A stretch of DNA of 64,000 nucleotides from Pseudalkalibacillus sp052246725 (GTDB lineage Bacteria; Bacillota; Bacilli; Bacillales; Fictibacillaceae): the NCBI GenBank assembly GCA_052246725.1, contig JBQQCL010000001.1. The stretch is one strand, 5' to 3'. How positions within the stretch are numbered: position 1 is the stretch's first letter; every line of letters starts with the position of its first letter. Below the pieces are notes generated by a model that saw only the letters and a program-made list of their open reading frames with translations, ran no database searches and was not told where the DNA came from. Positions 35,441 through 43,374 of the stretch are shown piece by piece. Both the position numbers and the translations under genes were made by a program.

Positions 35441-35525
35441 ATTTCCAACAGTAGGCTTTCTCCTATCATGCTCATAAACTGATATAGAAGATTTGGTAAC
35501 GTACGAAGAAAAAGGAGGAAGACAA

Positions 35526-35969
35526 ATGAAGGTGTTCCTTATCCTGTTTTTCATAGCGATGTTAGGACTAGGAAGCTACGCAGTCAATGATGATGTTATT
35601 CGGAACCCTGATCACTCAGATGGCTCGACTGACGCATCAGATGAAAATAATTCAGAGGATCTTATCGAAAATAAGGTTTTTAAAATCGCCTCACCTCTTC
35701 CGGATCAAACGGTGAATGAAGAGTTCGTGTTCAAAGGCAAAGCTAGAGTTTTCGAGGCCAATTTCCAATATGAACTGAAGGATGGTGAAACGGTTCTCGA
35801 GAATGATTTCATAACAGCTTCTGAAGGGGCACCTGGCTGGGGCGAGTTCGAACGAGTCATCACCGTTCCTGACACTATCGATTCGAAATTGATTTTAAAA
35901 ATCTTCGTATCTAGCGCAAAGGACGGGTCAGAAATTAACGTTTTAGAAATTCCTTTGAAAACCGAGTGA
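35526..35969 (+). CDS. Secreted Gmad2 immunoglobulin-like domain protein
   Basis: A 147-residue exported protein. AAAGGAGGAAG lies 5 bases before the ATG. A signal peptide (MKVFLILFFIAMLGLGSYA) is followed by an acidic low-complexity linker (residues 25-45, rich in Asp, Ser and Glu) and a single domain of about 95 residues (IASPLPDQTVNEEFVFKGKA, ARVFEANFQYEL, GAPGWGEFERVITV). This pattern fits the Gmad2 domain found in spore-germination GerM-type and cell-surface proteins. There is no lipobox cysteine, so it would be released or held by an uncleaved signal. The function is unknown. Confidence 0.8.
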   Translation: MKVFLILFFIAMLGLGSYAVNDDVIRNPDHSDGSTDASDENNSEDLIENKVFKIASPLPDQTVNEEFVFKGKARVFEANFQYELKDGETVLENDFITASEGAPGWGEFERVITVPDTIDSKLILKIFVSSAKDGSEINVLEIPLKTE

Positions 35970-35972
35970 TGT

Positions 35973-36161
35973 TTACCGAAGCATGGACTGGCAATGAGGA
36001 CAATGCTTCGGTGAACGACTAAGTTTAAATCCAGACGGTCTCGAAGCTTTGCCACGTACCTGGCAATACAAGCGACCATGATAAGCACGCCCCATCCGGA
36101 TCCGAAAATAGAACAACAGCCCAAGAATCAAAAAGAAAATCACCCATGCAAACGTAACCAA
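35973..36161 (-). CDS. Small membrane protein with C-terminal CxxC
   Basis: A 62-residue frame starts at TTG 36161, 6 bases after GAGGAGGGG. One hydrophobic helix (VTFAWVIFFLILGLLFYF) is followed by a basic segment and HCPHCQSM at the C-terminus, a possible half zinc ribbon or thiol site. I do not recognise a family. The gene is divergent from the peroxiredoxin at 36263. Its last codons lie in an inverted repeat (ACCGAAGCAT/ATGCTTCGGT) that may also serve as the terminator of the convergent Gmad2 gene. The ribosome site is good but the length makes the call tentative. Confidence 0.5.
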   Translation of the reverse strand: MVTFAWVIFFLILGLLFYFRIRMGRAYHGRLYCQVRGKASRPSGFKLSRSPKHCPHCQSMLR

Positions 36162-36262
36162 CCTAAACCCCTCCTCGTTTTTTATCTTGACTCGCACACA
36201 TGTATATTTCAAGGATACCAGAAATAGGAATAAAGCGAAGACATAACTATCGAGGTGAGGAC

Positions 36263-36889
36263 TTGGAAGGCTTTGAAACTCGAATCACTGTCGAAGAGTT
36301 GGAAACATGTGAACTGCCCTTTTGTGCACAAACAAACAACGAAGCACCCCTTTTCACCGCTGAAGCATACAGTAACACGGAGAAAAAAATAACCGAGGTT
36401 TCGCTTGAAAATTATAAAGGGAAATGGGTGATTCTTTTTTTCTATGGAAGTGACTTCACGTTTGTTTGACCGACGGAACTGGCGGCGGTCGCTGCCATTT
36501 ATCCTAAGCTCCGTACGTTGAATGCTGAGGTTTTGGCAATCAGCACGGACAGTGTGTACGCTCACAAAGTATTTACAGAAACATCTCCTTCAGCTGCAAA
36601 AGTCAATTTCCCGCTTGTCAGTGATCGGACACAGGTGATCAGTCGCGCTTATCGTGTGTTGAATGAAAAGACAGGCGCCGCGCTTCGGGCTACCGTGTTC
36701 GTTGATCCAGACAGCGTGATCGTTTCAAGGCTCATCAATCCACTTGAAGTGGGACGAAATGTCTATGAAATTTTAAGATTGCTTCAAGGGATCCAATACG
36801 GGAGAAGTACAGGAGAAGGAGTCCCAGCCAACTGGTTGCCCGGCCAGCCAGGTATAAAACGGAATCCAGCCATGATCGGGAAAATCTGA
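36263..36889 (+). CDS. prxU: Peroxiredoxin (AhpC/TSA family) with in-frame TGA at the peroxidatic cysteine; likely selenoprotein
   Basis: A 208-residue AhpC/Prx1-like frame runs from TTG 36263 (GAGGTG 5 bases upstream) to TGA 36887-36889, with a single internal TGA at 36467-36469 (codon 69). The surrounding residues are YGSDFTFV-(TGA)-PTELAAV, so TGA replaces exactly the catalytic cysteine of the FTFVCPTE motif. The rest of the fold is intact on both sides (SLENYKGKWVILFFYG, NAEVLAISTDS, FPLVSDRTQVISRAY, ATVFVDPDS). The usual resolving cysteine is absent: the C-terminus reads GEGVPANWLPGQPG. Two cysteines at residues 16 and 21 might serve instead. A SECIS-like hairpin follows the TGA. PrxU selenoproteins with this same substitution are known from anaerobic Firmicutes. 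The alternative is a nonsense pseudogene; sel genes are not in the window. Confidence 0.8.
36481..36496 (+). promoter_or_regulatory. Candidate bacterial SECIS hairpin
   Basis: GGCGGC-GGTC-GCTGCC forms a 6-bp stem (one G.U) with a four-base loop starting with G, 11 bases after the TGA, so the loop begins 18 bases after it. The stem can extend by T-A and, after one mismatch, two A-T pairs. Bacterial SECIS elements need a G at the start of a small apical loop about 16-37 bases after UGA. Confidence 0.6.
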
Positions 36890-36937
36890 CAGCTTGCTAG
36901 ATGATGCGTCTATAAAAAGAGTAATAAAAGTTGATTC

Positions 36938-37100
36938 GGGACAGCTGTTCGTGTTTTTTACCTGCTCCTGTCCCGTATCGCCTTGTTCGGGACAGCTGCT
37001 CGTGTTTTTTACCTACTCCTGTCCCGTATCGCCCTGTTTCGGGACATCTGCTCGTGTTTTTTACCTGTCCCTGTCCCTGTCCCGTATCGCCCTGTTTCCT
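36938..37100. repeat. 51/52-bp tandem array, locus 2
   Basis: Units start at 36938, 36989 and 37041 and share GGGACAGCTGCTCGTGTTTT, CTCCTGTCCCGTATCGCC and CTGTTTC. GGGACAG and CTGTCCC within each unit are complementary. It has the same unit length as the 26493 array and shares the GTCCC/GGGAC motif, but the spacers differ. It fills the gap 36890-37151, which has no gene. Confidence 0.85.
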
Positions 37101-37151
37101 AACAGTATCACGCCTCTCCTACTGTCCGAATAATTGCATCGAACTACACGA

Positions 37152-37180
37152 ATAAAAAACATCAGCCCGATAGCTGATGT
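37152..37180 (-). terminator. catE terminator
   Basis: On the minus strand ACATCAGC-TATCG-GGCTGATGT is followed by TTTTTTATT. Confidence 0.85.
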
Positions 37181-38035
37181 TCATGATACGACAAGCTTTA
37201 TACAGTTTCCAGAAGGATCTTCTGTAAAAACGTGCTGCTCCTCTTTGTCAGCCTTGTAACCTAAAGCGTGTAATCGTGCAGCGGTCTCCATCAGTTGTCG
37301 TTCATTTGGAAAAACGATCGTGTACCATTTCAATCCTGCTTCTTTTTCTTGGGGCCGCGGTGCACTTGTTCCATTCCATGTGTTAAGGCCCACATGGTGA
37401 TGATATCCACCTGAAGCAACAAATAAAGCCTGATGACGGAATGGGACGGTGATATCGAAACCGAGACCAGTCACATAAAATCGCTTCGCTTGTTCGAGAT
37501 CGTTGACATGGAGGTGGATATGTCCGATAACAGTGTCAGCAGGCAATCCATCCCACGATTTTGTATCAGCCGACTTTAGCAGGTCTTCCATATCTAGAGG
37601 ATCACTGACAAACGGCAGTTCCCCATCATTCCATATCCATTGATCGGCAGGACGGTCTGTATAGATTTCAATCCCATTTCCATCTGGATCAGCCAAATAA
37701 AGGGCTTCGCTGAACAGGTGATCGGAACCACCGTGCAATGGATACTGTTTGTCCACGAGTCTTTTTAAGGATGCACCGAGATCTTCTCTTGTTGGCACCA
37801 GGATTGCAAAATGGTAAAGCCCTGTCGTCCTTCTCTGCTTCGGCTCGGCGTCCTTTTTCTCTTCAAGTGTAACGAGCGGAAGTTTACCATCAGCTGTCAA
37901 TGAGACGAATCCGTCCTTTTCCTCTAAAACTGAAAATCCTATGAGATCTGTATAAAAGTCGATTGACTGCTGTAAATCTGAAACAGCCAAATGGACAAGC
38001 CCGACGTAAATGTTTGAATTGCGATGAAATTCCAT
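37181..38035 (-). CDS. catE: Catechol-2,3-dioxygenase-like VOC protein (CatE type)
   Basis: A 284-residue protein with two vicinal-oxygen-chelate modules, each with its own start motif (VGLVHLAVSDLQQSIDFY near residue 12; IGHIHLHVNDLEQAKRFY near 170). Metal ligands are visible in GLYHFAILV and DPDGNGIEIYTD of the first module and in GHIHLHV, YHHHVGLNTW and DPSGNCIKLV of the second. It resembles B. subtilis CatE (YfiE), an iron-dependent ring-cleaving enzyme that detoxifies catechol. Two copies of an ACTTAC-N5-GTAAGT palindrome flank its promoter, consistent with a CatR/YodB-type redox repressor. Substrate range is inferred. Confidence 0.86.
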   Translation of the reverse strand: MEFHRNSNIYVGLVHLAVSDLQQSIDFYTDLIGFSVLEEKDGFVSLTADGKLPLVTLEEKKDAEPKQRRTTGLYHFAILVPTREDLGASLKRLVDKQYPLHGGSDHLFSEALYLADPDGNGIEIYTDRPADQWIWNDGELPFVSDPLDMEDLLKSADTKSWDGLPADTVIGHIHLHVNDLEQAKRFYVTGLGFDITVPFRHQALFVASGGYHHHVGLNTWNGTSAPRPQEKEAGLKWYTIVFPNERQLMETAARLHALGYKADKEEQHVFTEDPSGNCIKLVVS

Positions 38036-38062
38036 AACAGCTTCCTCCTTTAGTACATTTCA

Positions 38063-38126
38063 CTTACTTTTTGTAAGTTATTAACTATACTATATCAGAC
38101 TTTTTTACAACTTACAATAAGTAAAT
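38063..38126 (-). promoter_or_regulatory. catE promoter with two CatR/YodB-like operators
   Basis: ACTTAC-TTTTT-GTAAGT (38063-38079) and ACTTAC-AATAA-GTAAAT (38110-38126) flank a minus-strand promoter with -35 TTGTAA, a 17-bp spacer and -10 TATAGT. One operator overlaps the -35 box and the other lies just after the start of transcription. The DUF24/MarR-type repressor is inferred from the B. subtilis catDE system. Confidence 0.7.
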
Positions 38127-38141
38127 TTAGTTCAATCACAC

Positions 38142-38180
38142 AAAAAAAAACACCATCCCTTTTGTTGAGACAGTGTTTTT
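38142..38180 (-). terminator. crh terminator
   Basis: On the minus strand AACACTGTCTC-AACAAAA-GGGATGGTGTT, an imperfect stem, is followed by nine T. Confidence 0.75.
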
Positions 38181-38189
38181 ATGTAGAAC

Positions 38190-38447
38190 CTATTCAGATG
38201 TTGTGATGTATCTTCCTAATGCATTCAGTGCTTCTTCTTCATCTCTTCCGTCTGTAACGATCGTCACCTTAGAACCTGATCCGACAGCTAAGCTCATGAT
38301 GCCCATGATGCTTTTCGCATTCACTTTCTTCCCGTCTTTTTCTAAAAATACATCTGAGGCAAAACGATTTGCTTCTTGGACAAACAATGCGGCAGGACGG
38401 GCCTGCAAGCCGGTTTTCAATTCAACCGTCAATTCTTTTTCTAACAA
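38190..38447 (-). CDS. crh: HPr-like protein Crh
   Basis: Crh is the HPr paralogue that, when phosphorylated on Ser46 by HprK, acts as a corepressor of CcpA. The 85-residue protein has glutamine instead of the HPr active histidine (KTGLQARPAALFVQEAN, position 15) and keeps the regulatory serine region NAKSIMGIMSLAVGSG. This Gln15 separates Crh from PtsH. It is read from TTG at 38447, 9 bases after AGGAGG. It ends the rapZ-yvcK-whiA-crh cluster, and its kinase gene hprK is at 57984 in this window. Confidence 0.96.
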   Translation of the reverse strand: MLEKELTVELKTGLQARPAALFVQEANRFASDVFLEKDGKKVNAKSIMGIMSLAVGSGSKVTIVTDGRDEEEALNALGRYITTSE

Positions 38448-38561
38448 TGGATCATTCCTCCTTGTACATTCCCTATATAGATTTATATATCCACACCCAA
38501 GAATAAATGTAAGAAATTTTTGAAAGCGTTCTCTTAAGACTCTAAAAGAAAAACGCCGGAC

Positions 38562-39500
38562 TTACAATTGTCCCTGGCGTATTTTATTGGCCATTTCATC
38601 CAGCTTCCGTAAACGGTGATTGATTCCCGATTTACTGATTGGACCAGAGGTGACGAGATCTCCAAGCTCTTGTAACGTCACATCCTGATATTTTACCCGA
38701 AGCTCAGCGATTTCGCGAAGTTTGTCCGGCAGTTTCTCCAACCCGACTTCCCGCTCGATCAAACGGATATTCTCCACTTGACGCATTGATGCCCCGACGG
38801 TTTTATTCAGATTCGCTGTTTCACAGTTCACAAGACGGTTGACTGAATTCCGCATATCTTTCATGATCCGGACATCTTCAAAATACAACAATGCATTATG
38901 AGCGCCGATCAAGGTGAGGAATTCGGAGATCTTTTCTCCTTCTTTCAAGTAGATGATGAATCCTTTTTTCCGTTCTAACATTTTAGCATTCAATTCGAAA
39001 GAATTCATCAATTCAAGTAAAGATTGTGTATGTTCTTCATACATTGAGAAAATTTCTAAATGGTAGGAGGTCTCTGGGTGGTTCAAGGATCCCCCTGCAA
39101 GGAAAGTACCTCTTAAATAAGACCGCTTGCAGCAGCTTTTTTTCGTGATATCTTTCGAAACGTCCCGCTTGAAGGAAAACCCTTCTCCCATGATATCCAG
39201 TTCATTCAATAACGCTCTCGAATCTTGTTTGATCCGAACGATGTAGACGTTATTTTTCTTCAATCTCATTTTTTTACGGACAAGCAACTCGGCTGGATAG
39301 CCATATAACTGTTTAATCAATGTATAAATCCTACGTGCTATCGCTGCATTTTCAGTCGGTATATCCAGGATGATTTCTTTATTCGCTAACGAGAGCGACC
39401 CGTTCATCCGGATCAATGCCGAGAGCTCAGCTTTCGAACAGCACTTTTTCAGTTCTAGCTTCGTCAATTCTTTCTTTGTATCTGACGCAAAGGACACCAT
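38562..39500 (-). CDS. whiA: WhiA-family DNA-binding protein
   Basis: WhiA combines an N-terminal LAGLIDADG-like domain (about residues 15-200, ELSALIRMNGSL, GTFLAGGSLNHPE) with a C-terminal helix-turn-helix (YQDVTLQELGDLVTSGPISKSGINHRLRKL). In Bacilli it influences chromosome segregation and division through metabolism. The length of 312 residues is typical. The ATG at 39500 lies 5 bases after GAGGGGG; the adjacent GTG codon is also possible, and B. subtilis uses the equivalent one. It belongs to the conserved yvcI-rapZ-yvcK-whiA-crh cluster. Confidence 0.95.
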   Translation of the reverse strand: MVSFASDTKKELTKLELKKCCSKAELSALIRMNGSLSLANKEIILDIPTENAAIARRIYTLIKQLYGYPAELLVRKKMRLKKNNVYIVRIKQDSRALLNELDIMGEGFSFKRDVSKDITKKSCCKRSYLRGTFLAGGSLNHPETSYHLEIFSMYEEHTQSLLELMNSFELNAKMLERKKGFIIYLKEGEKISEFLTLIGAHNALLYFEDVRIMKDMRNSVNRLVNCETANLNKTVGASMRQVENIRLIEREVGLEKLPDKLREIAELRVKYQDVTLQELGDLVTSGPISKSGINHRLRKLDEMANKIRQGQL

Positions 39501-39533
39501 GTACACCCCCTCTAGTTTTCCTGTTTTGGGGTT

Positions 39534-40487
39534 CTATTTTGAAACGACATCTAAAATGATTTCTGAAACGCGTTTTGCATCATGCCTGATCAGCGAATCA
39601 TTGTATTGCACTATTTTATCACTGATCACATCAAAGCCAAAGGATTTCAACCTCGCCTCATCATATTCGACAGGCTCTCCACCTTCTTCTTCATATTTCG
39701 TCAACACATCAGCCGGTACATTATCATTATTGACAATTATCGTATCAATTATCTGCTGACCGATGTGGGCAACGAGAATATTCACGTGATCAGAGGCGGT
39801 AAAGTGATCTGTCTCGCCTGGCTGCGTCATCACGTTGCATATATAGACACTTTTCGCTTTCGATTTCTTGATCTCTTCTGTAATCCCTGGTACGAGCAAG
39901 CTCGGCAGGATGCTCGTGTAGAGGCTTCCCGGACCGATCAAGATGAGGTCCGCATCATGAATCGCTCGTAAACTCTCATCCAGCGGTTTCACTGTATCTG
40001 GCGTCAAAAAGACACGCACAATCTTTTTCCCTGTATGCGGTATTTTCGACTCACCTGACACGATCGTTCCATCGTTCATCTCTGCATTTAAAATGACACG
40101 ATGATCGGATGCCGGCAGTACCTTTCCTCGTACGTTCAAAACCTTGGATAACTCCCGGATCCCTGTTACGAAGTTTCCGGTGATATCTGACATTGCAGCC
40201 AACAAAAGATTTCCTAACGAGTGTCCAGACAAGCCATTTCCGTTTGTGAACCGATGCTGGAACAATTGCTCGACAAGAGGCTCCACTTCCGAAAGCGCGG
40301 CTAGCACATTCCGGATGTCCCCTGGAGGTATGATATCAAGCTCTTCCCTTAATCTCCCTGAACTCCCGCCATCGTCAGCAACCGTTACGATCGCTGTTAT
40401 ATCGACGGGGAACTTCTTTAACCCTCTCAACAGGACTGACAATCCCGTTCCCCCGCCGAAAACGACTATTTTAGGCCTTTGATTCAA
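39534..40487 (-). CDS. yvcK: YvcK family protein (UDP-sugar binding, gluconeogenic growth factor)
   Basis: YvcK binds UDP-sugars and is needed for cell shape and growth on gluconeogenic carbon sources. The glycine-rich N-terminus KIVVFGGGTGLSVLLRGLKKFP, VTVADDGGSSGRLREEL, GNGLSGHSLGNLLLAAM and LIGPGSLYTSILP are hallmark motifs of this Rossmann-like fold. The TTG start at 40487 gives 317 residues, exactly the B. subtilis length, and overlaps the end of rapZ; the longer GTG frame would extend further into rapZ. Confidence 0.93.
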   Translation of the reverse strand: MNQRPKIVVFGGGTGLSVLLRGLKKFPVDITAIVTVADDGGSSGRLREELDIIPPGDIRNVLAALSEVEPLVEQLFQHRFTNGNGLSGHSLGNLLLAAMSDITGNFVTGIRELSKVLNVRGKVLPASDHRVILNAEMNDGTIVSGESKIPHTGKKIVRVFLTPDTVKPLDESLRAIHDADLILIGPGSLYTSILPSLLVPGITEEIKKSKAKSVYICNVMTQPGETDHFTASDHVNILVAHIGQQIIDTIIVNNDNVPADVLTKYEEEGGEPVEYDEARLKSFGFDVISDKIVQYNDSLIRHDAKRVSEIILDVVSK

Positions 40488-41370
40488 CTTCAGGTACCTT
40501 TTTATCTTTCTTGATATCACGATGGCTGCTATGGACGTGATATTCTTTGCTCAAATAATCCTTCAGGTGTTCAGCAAGGGTGACTGAACGATGCTTTCCG
40601 CCAGTACATCCGACTGCGATCACAAGCTGGCTTTTCCCTTCCCGTTTGTAATGCGGAATGATGAAGTCCAGCAATCCTGTCAGCTTTTCGATGAATTTCT
40701 GAGTTTCGGACCATTTCAGTACATAGGAAGATACCTCTTCTTCCAATCCTGTTTTTGGTCGCATATGCTCAATATAATGAGGGTTCGGCAAAAAACGCAC
40801 ATCGAACACAAGGTCCGCATCGATAGGCATTCCGTATTTGAAACCGAACGACAAAACATTGATCGTGAACGGATGTGATTCATTTGTTTTGTATCGTTCA
40901 ATGATATTTTCCCGAAGCTGTTTCGGCTTCATATCAGTCGTATCTAAAATCTTCTGAGCTCTGCCTTTAAGCTCTTCTAGCAATTCTCTTTCGTTTTTGA
41001 TTCCGTCGAGCGGCAATCCGTCCGGCGCAAGCGGATGTGAGCGTCTTGTCTCTTTATATCGCTGGACTAGTGTCGCATCTGCTGCATCCAAAAACAGAAT
41101 ATGCGGCTTTATGACTGAGGAATCGGACATCTCATCGATTGTCTCAAATAATTGATCGAAAAATTCCCGTCCTCGTAAATCCATGACGAGCGCTACTTTC
41201 GTCAGCTTTCCTGTGGAATCTTCCATCAGCTCGACGAATTTTGGCAGCAGCGCAGGAGGCAGGTTATCGACACAGAAATAGCCAAGGTCCTCGAAGCTTT
41301 GCATCGCTACAGTTTTTCCAGCACCAGACATACCTGTGATGATGACCATTTTAAATTCTTGTTGTTCCAT
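40471..41370 (-). CDS. rapZ: RNase adapter / nucleotide-binding protein RapZ (YvcJ)
   Basis: A 299-residue P-loop NTPase with Walker A GMSGAGKT at residues 13-20 and the conserved segments EDLGYFCVDNLPPALLPKF, MDLRGREFF, FLDAADATLVQRYKETRRSHPL, SFGFKYGMPIDADLVFDVRFLPNPH and VAVGCTGGKHRSVTLAEHL. In E. coli RapZ directs RNase E to the GlmZ RNA. In Bacilli YvcJ hydrolyses GTP and affects competence. It overlaps yvcK, so the two are coupled. Confidence 0.96.
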   Translation of the reverse strand: MEQQEFKMVIITGMSGAGKTVAMQSFEDLGYFCVDNLPPALLPKFVELMEDSTGKLTKVALVMDLRGREFFDQLFETIDEMSDSSVIKPHILFLDAADATLVQRYKETRRSHPLAPDGLPLDGIKNERELLEELKGRAQKILDTTDMKPKQLRENIIERYKTNESHPFTINVLSFGFKYGMPIDADLVFDVRFLPNPHYIEHMRPKTGLEEEVSSYVLKWSETQKFIEKLTGLLDFIIPHYKREGKSQLVIAVGCTGGKHRSVTLAEHLKDYLSKEYHVHSSHRDIKKDKKVPEVESKA

Positions 41371-41459
41371 CTATACCCCGCCTTTCCATTAATCTGTGCC
41401 CAAAGGTATGATCCAGCCCTGTGTGCTGATCAATGCCTTGTATGTCGTGGACAACCTTT

Positions 41460-41918
41460 TTAAGATGGATCTAATCGATAACTGAGCAGTTTGAAATCTG
41501 GTGTATACGTAAACGTTCCGATGATCATCCCGTTGCCTGTCATCATGTAATCATGGATATGATGATCGCCGGGAGCCATCGGTAAGTCTGATATCTCTTC
41601 TTTCGGTTTCCAGGCTAATTTCCCTTCCTCCGATTCAGAGAGCACTTCACCTTCATAATCAGTCGCATAGAAAGTGAACATCATCCACTCTTCTACAATC
41701 TGCTCATCTTCTTTAATGATAAAGTTGAAAACACCTTTTAACTTAGGATTCAATAGATAAAGACCTGTTTCTTCACGGTACTCTCGGATAACCGCATCCT
41801 TGATGGTCTCTTCAGACTCCATTTTTCCACCGGGGGCTACCCACCATCCGCGACGAGGTTTTTGAAGCACTAAGATTTGATTATCTTTTTCGAGTACACA
41901 ATTCGTCACTCGTTGCAC
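41460..41918 (-). CDS. yvcI: NUDIX hydrolase YvcI
   Basis: A 152-residue NUDIX enzyme close to B. subtilis YvcI. The NUDIX box runs from GGKMESEETIKDAVIREYRE to ETG, with the metal-binding REYREETG. Family members hydrolyse nucleoside diphosphates linked to another group; the true substrate is not clear. GTG at 41918 was chosen because AGAGGTG lies 6 bases upstream and the longer TTG frame would include that site. It starts the conserved yvcI-rapZ-yvcK-whiA-crh cluster. Confidence 0.9.
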   Translation of the reverse strand: MQRVTNCVLEKDNQILVLQKPRRGWWVAPGGKMESEETIKDAVIREYREETGLYLLNPKLKGVFNFIIKEDEQIVEEWMMFTFYATDYEGEVLSESEEGKLAWKPKEEISDLPMAPGDHHIHDYMMTGNGMIIGTFTYTPDFKLLSYRLDPS

Positions 41919-42287
41919 ATGATTCACCTCTTTCCTCAATTATACTACGTTTTCAAGCAAGCCAACAATTCTAGTTTATGTAATCACTCAGGTTTATTAA
42001 ACAATTGATTGGATCAGGCAGGAATAGCTTAAATTGCTTGACCTCTTTAGTTTTTCGATGAGAGCCATCCGAATCCCTTTTAAAATAACGTTTTCTCCTG
42101 ATCACCTTCAAGCTGTTGAAAACAAAAAAAGAGCACGGAACCAAAAGTCCCGTGCACAAAAATAAGAAATTTATTAAAAGGGGGTCAATTTCTTAATTGT
42201 ATAATAACCTACCAATATTTCACGGTTGTTACAAAATGGTTAAAACCGAATTACTTTTTCTGGATAAAGAAAAATTCAGCTTGTTTT
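41919..42287. other. Gap between trxB and yvcI, holding the trxB terminator
   Basis: The only clear feature is a minus-strand terminator at 42122-42155: GCACGG-GACTTTTGGTT-CCGTGC followed by TCTTTTTTT. The rest is AT-rich without open frames of note, and presumably carries the yvcI promoter. Confidence 0.7.
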
Positions 42288-43241
42288 TTACGAACTTACA
42301 CTCAATTTTTCCATGAGTTCTTCAACATAATGCTGGGCACTTTGTGCAGCAATACTACCGTCGCCAGTTGCTGTAACGATCTGACGCAGCGTTTTTTCAC
42401 GGATGTCTCCAGCTGCAAAGATTCCTGGAATTTTCGTTTCCATTTCTGAATTCGTTTCAACATAACCATTTTCGTTCGTAATTCCAAGGTCTTTGACTGC
42501 TACATTCAATGGAATCATTCCGATATAGATGAAGACGCCATCCGTTTTGAATTCGCGCTCTTCACCGTCTTCAGTGTTCACTAGTGTGACACTGCCGACT
42601 TTGTTATTATCAGCGTTTATCTCTTTTACAGTATGGTTCCAGATGAAATCGATTTTCTCATTATCGAACGCACGGTCTTGTAAAATTTTCTGTGCACGCA
42701 ACTTATCGCGACGGTGTACGATGGTAACTTTTGAAGCAAAACGCGTCAGATAGACACCCTCTTCAACCGCGGAGTCCCCGCCACCTACGACGACAAGTTC
42801 TTTGTTTTTGAAGAATGCACCGTCACAGACTGCACAGTATGATACACCGCGTCCGCTCAGTTCTTTTTCACCAGGGATGCCTAATTTTTTATATTCTGCA
42901 CCTGTACCGATGATAATCGAACGGGCTTTATATTCCTTACCGCCGCCGGCCTTGACCGTCTTGTATTCTTCTCCGTCGATGATTTCCTTTACATCGCCAT
43001 ATGCATATTCAGCACCGAATTTTTTTGCGTGCTCGAACATCTTATTCGATAGATCCGGTCCTAGAATATGATCGTATCCAGGATAGTTCTCAACATCTTC
43101 TGTGTTAGCCATTTGACCGCCTGGAATTCCGCGTTCAATCATCAATGTGCTCAAATTCGCACGTGAAGTATATACAGCAGCTGTAAGTCCAGCAGGACCT
43201 GCACCTGCAATGATTACGTCATAAATTTTTTCCTCAGACAT
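42288..43241 (-). CDS. trxB: Thioredoxin reductase
   Basis: NADPH-dependent flavoprotein that reduces thioredoxin. The 317-residue product has the FAD-binding GAGPAGLTAAVYTSRA, the redox-active CAVCDG (CxxC), the NADPH-binding VVGGGDSAVEEGVYL and HRRDKLRA, and the C-terminal FAD motif GIFAAGDIREKTLRQ. The ATG at 43241 follows GGAGTGGAG; the longer frame lacks a separate ribosome site. It is next to yvcI as in B. subtilis. It could be the electron source for the peroxiredoxin at 36263. Confidence 0.97.
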   Translation of the reverse strand: MSEEKIYDVIIAGAGPAGLTAAVYTSRANLSTLMIERGIPGGQMANTEDVENYPGYDHILGPDLSNKMFEHAKKFGAEYAYGDVKEIIDGEEYKTVKAGGGKEYKARSIIIGTGAEYKKLGIPGEKELSGRGVSYCAVCDGAFFKNKELVVVGGGDSAVEEGVYLTRFASKVTIVHRRDKLRAQKILQDRAFDNEKIDFIWNHTVKEINADNNKVGSVTLVNTEDGEEREFKTDGVFIYIGMIPLNVAVKDLGITNENGYVETNSEMETKIPGIFAAGDIREKTLRQIVTATGDGSIAAQSAQHYVEELMEKLSVSS

Positions 43242-43374
43242 GCTCTCCACTCCTTTTCCGAAAACCAATTTGCAGTTAGTTTAAACGAATATTCGCCTTC
43301 TTATTAGTTATCGTATTAAAGCAACGCCTCTACGTCTAATATAATGCTCAGAAAGGGAGACCGTTCCGGAGACC

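Noticed and set aside
36263..36889. Plain pseudogene of ahpC
   Set aside because: No frameshift or other stop is found, and the single TGA falls on the one residue where Sec is known in PrxU. It remains the main alternative.
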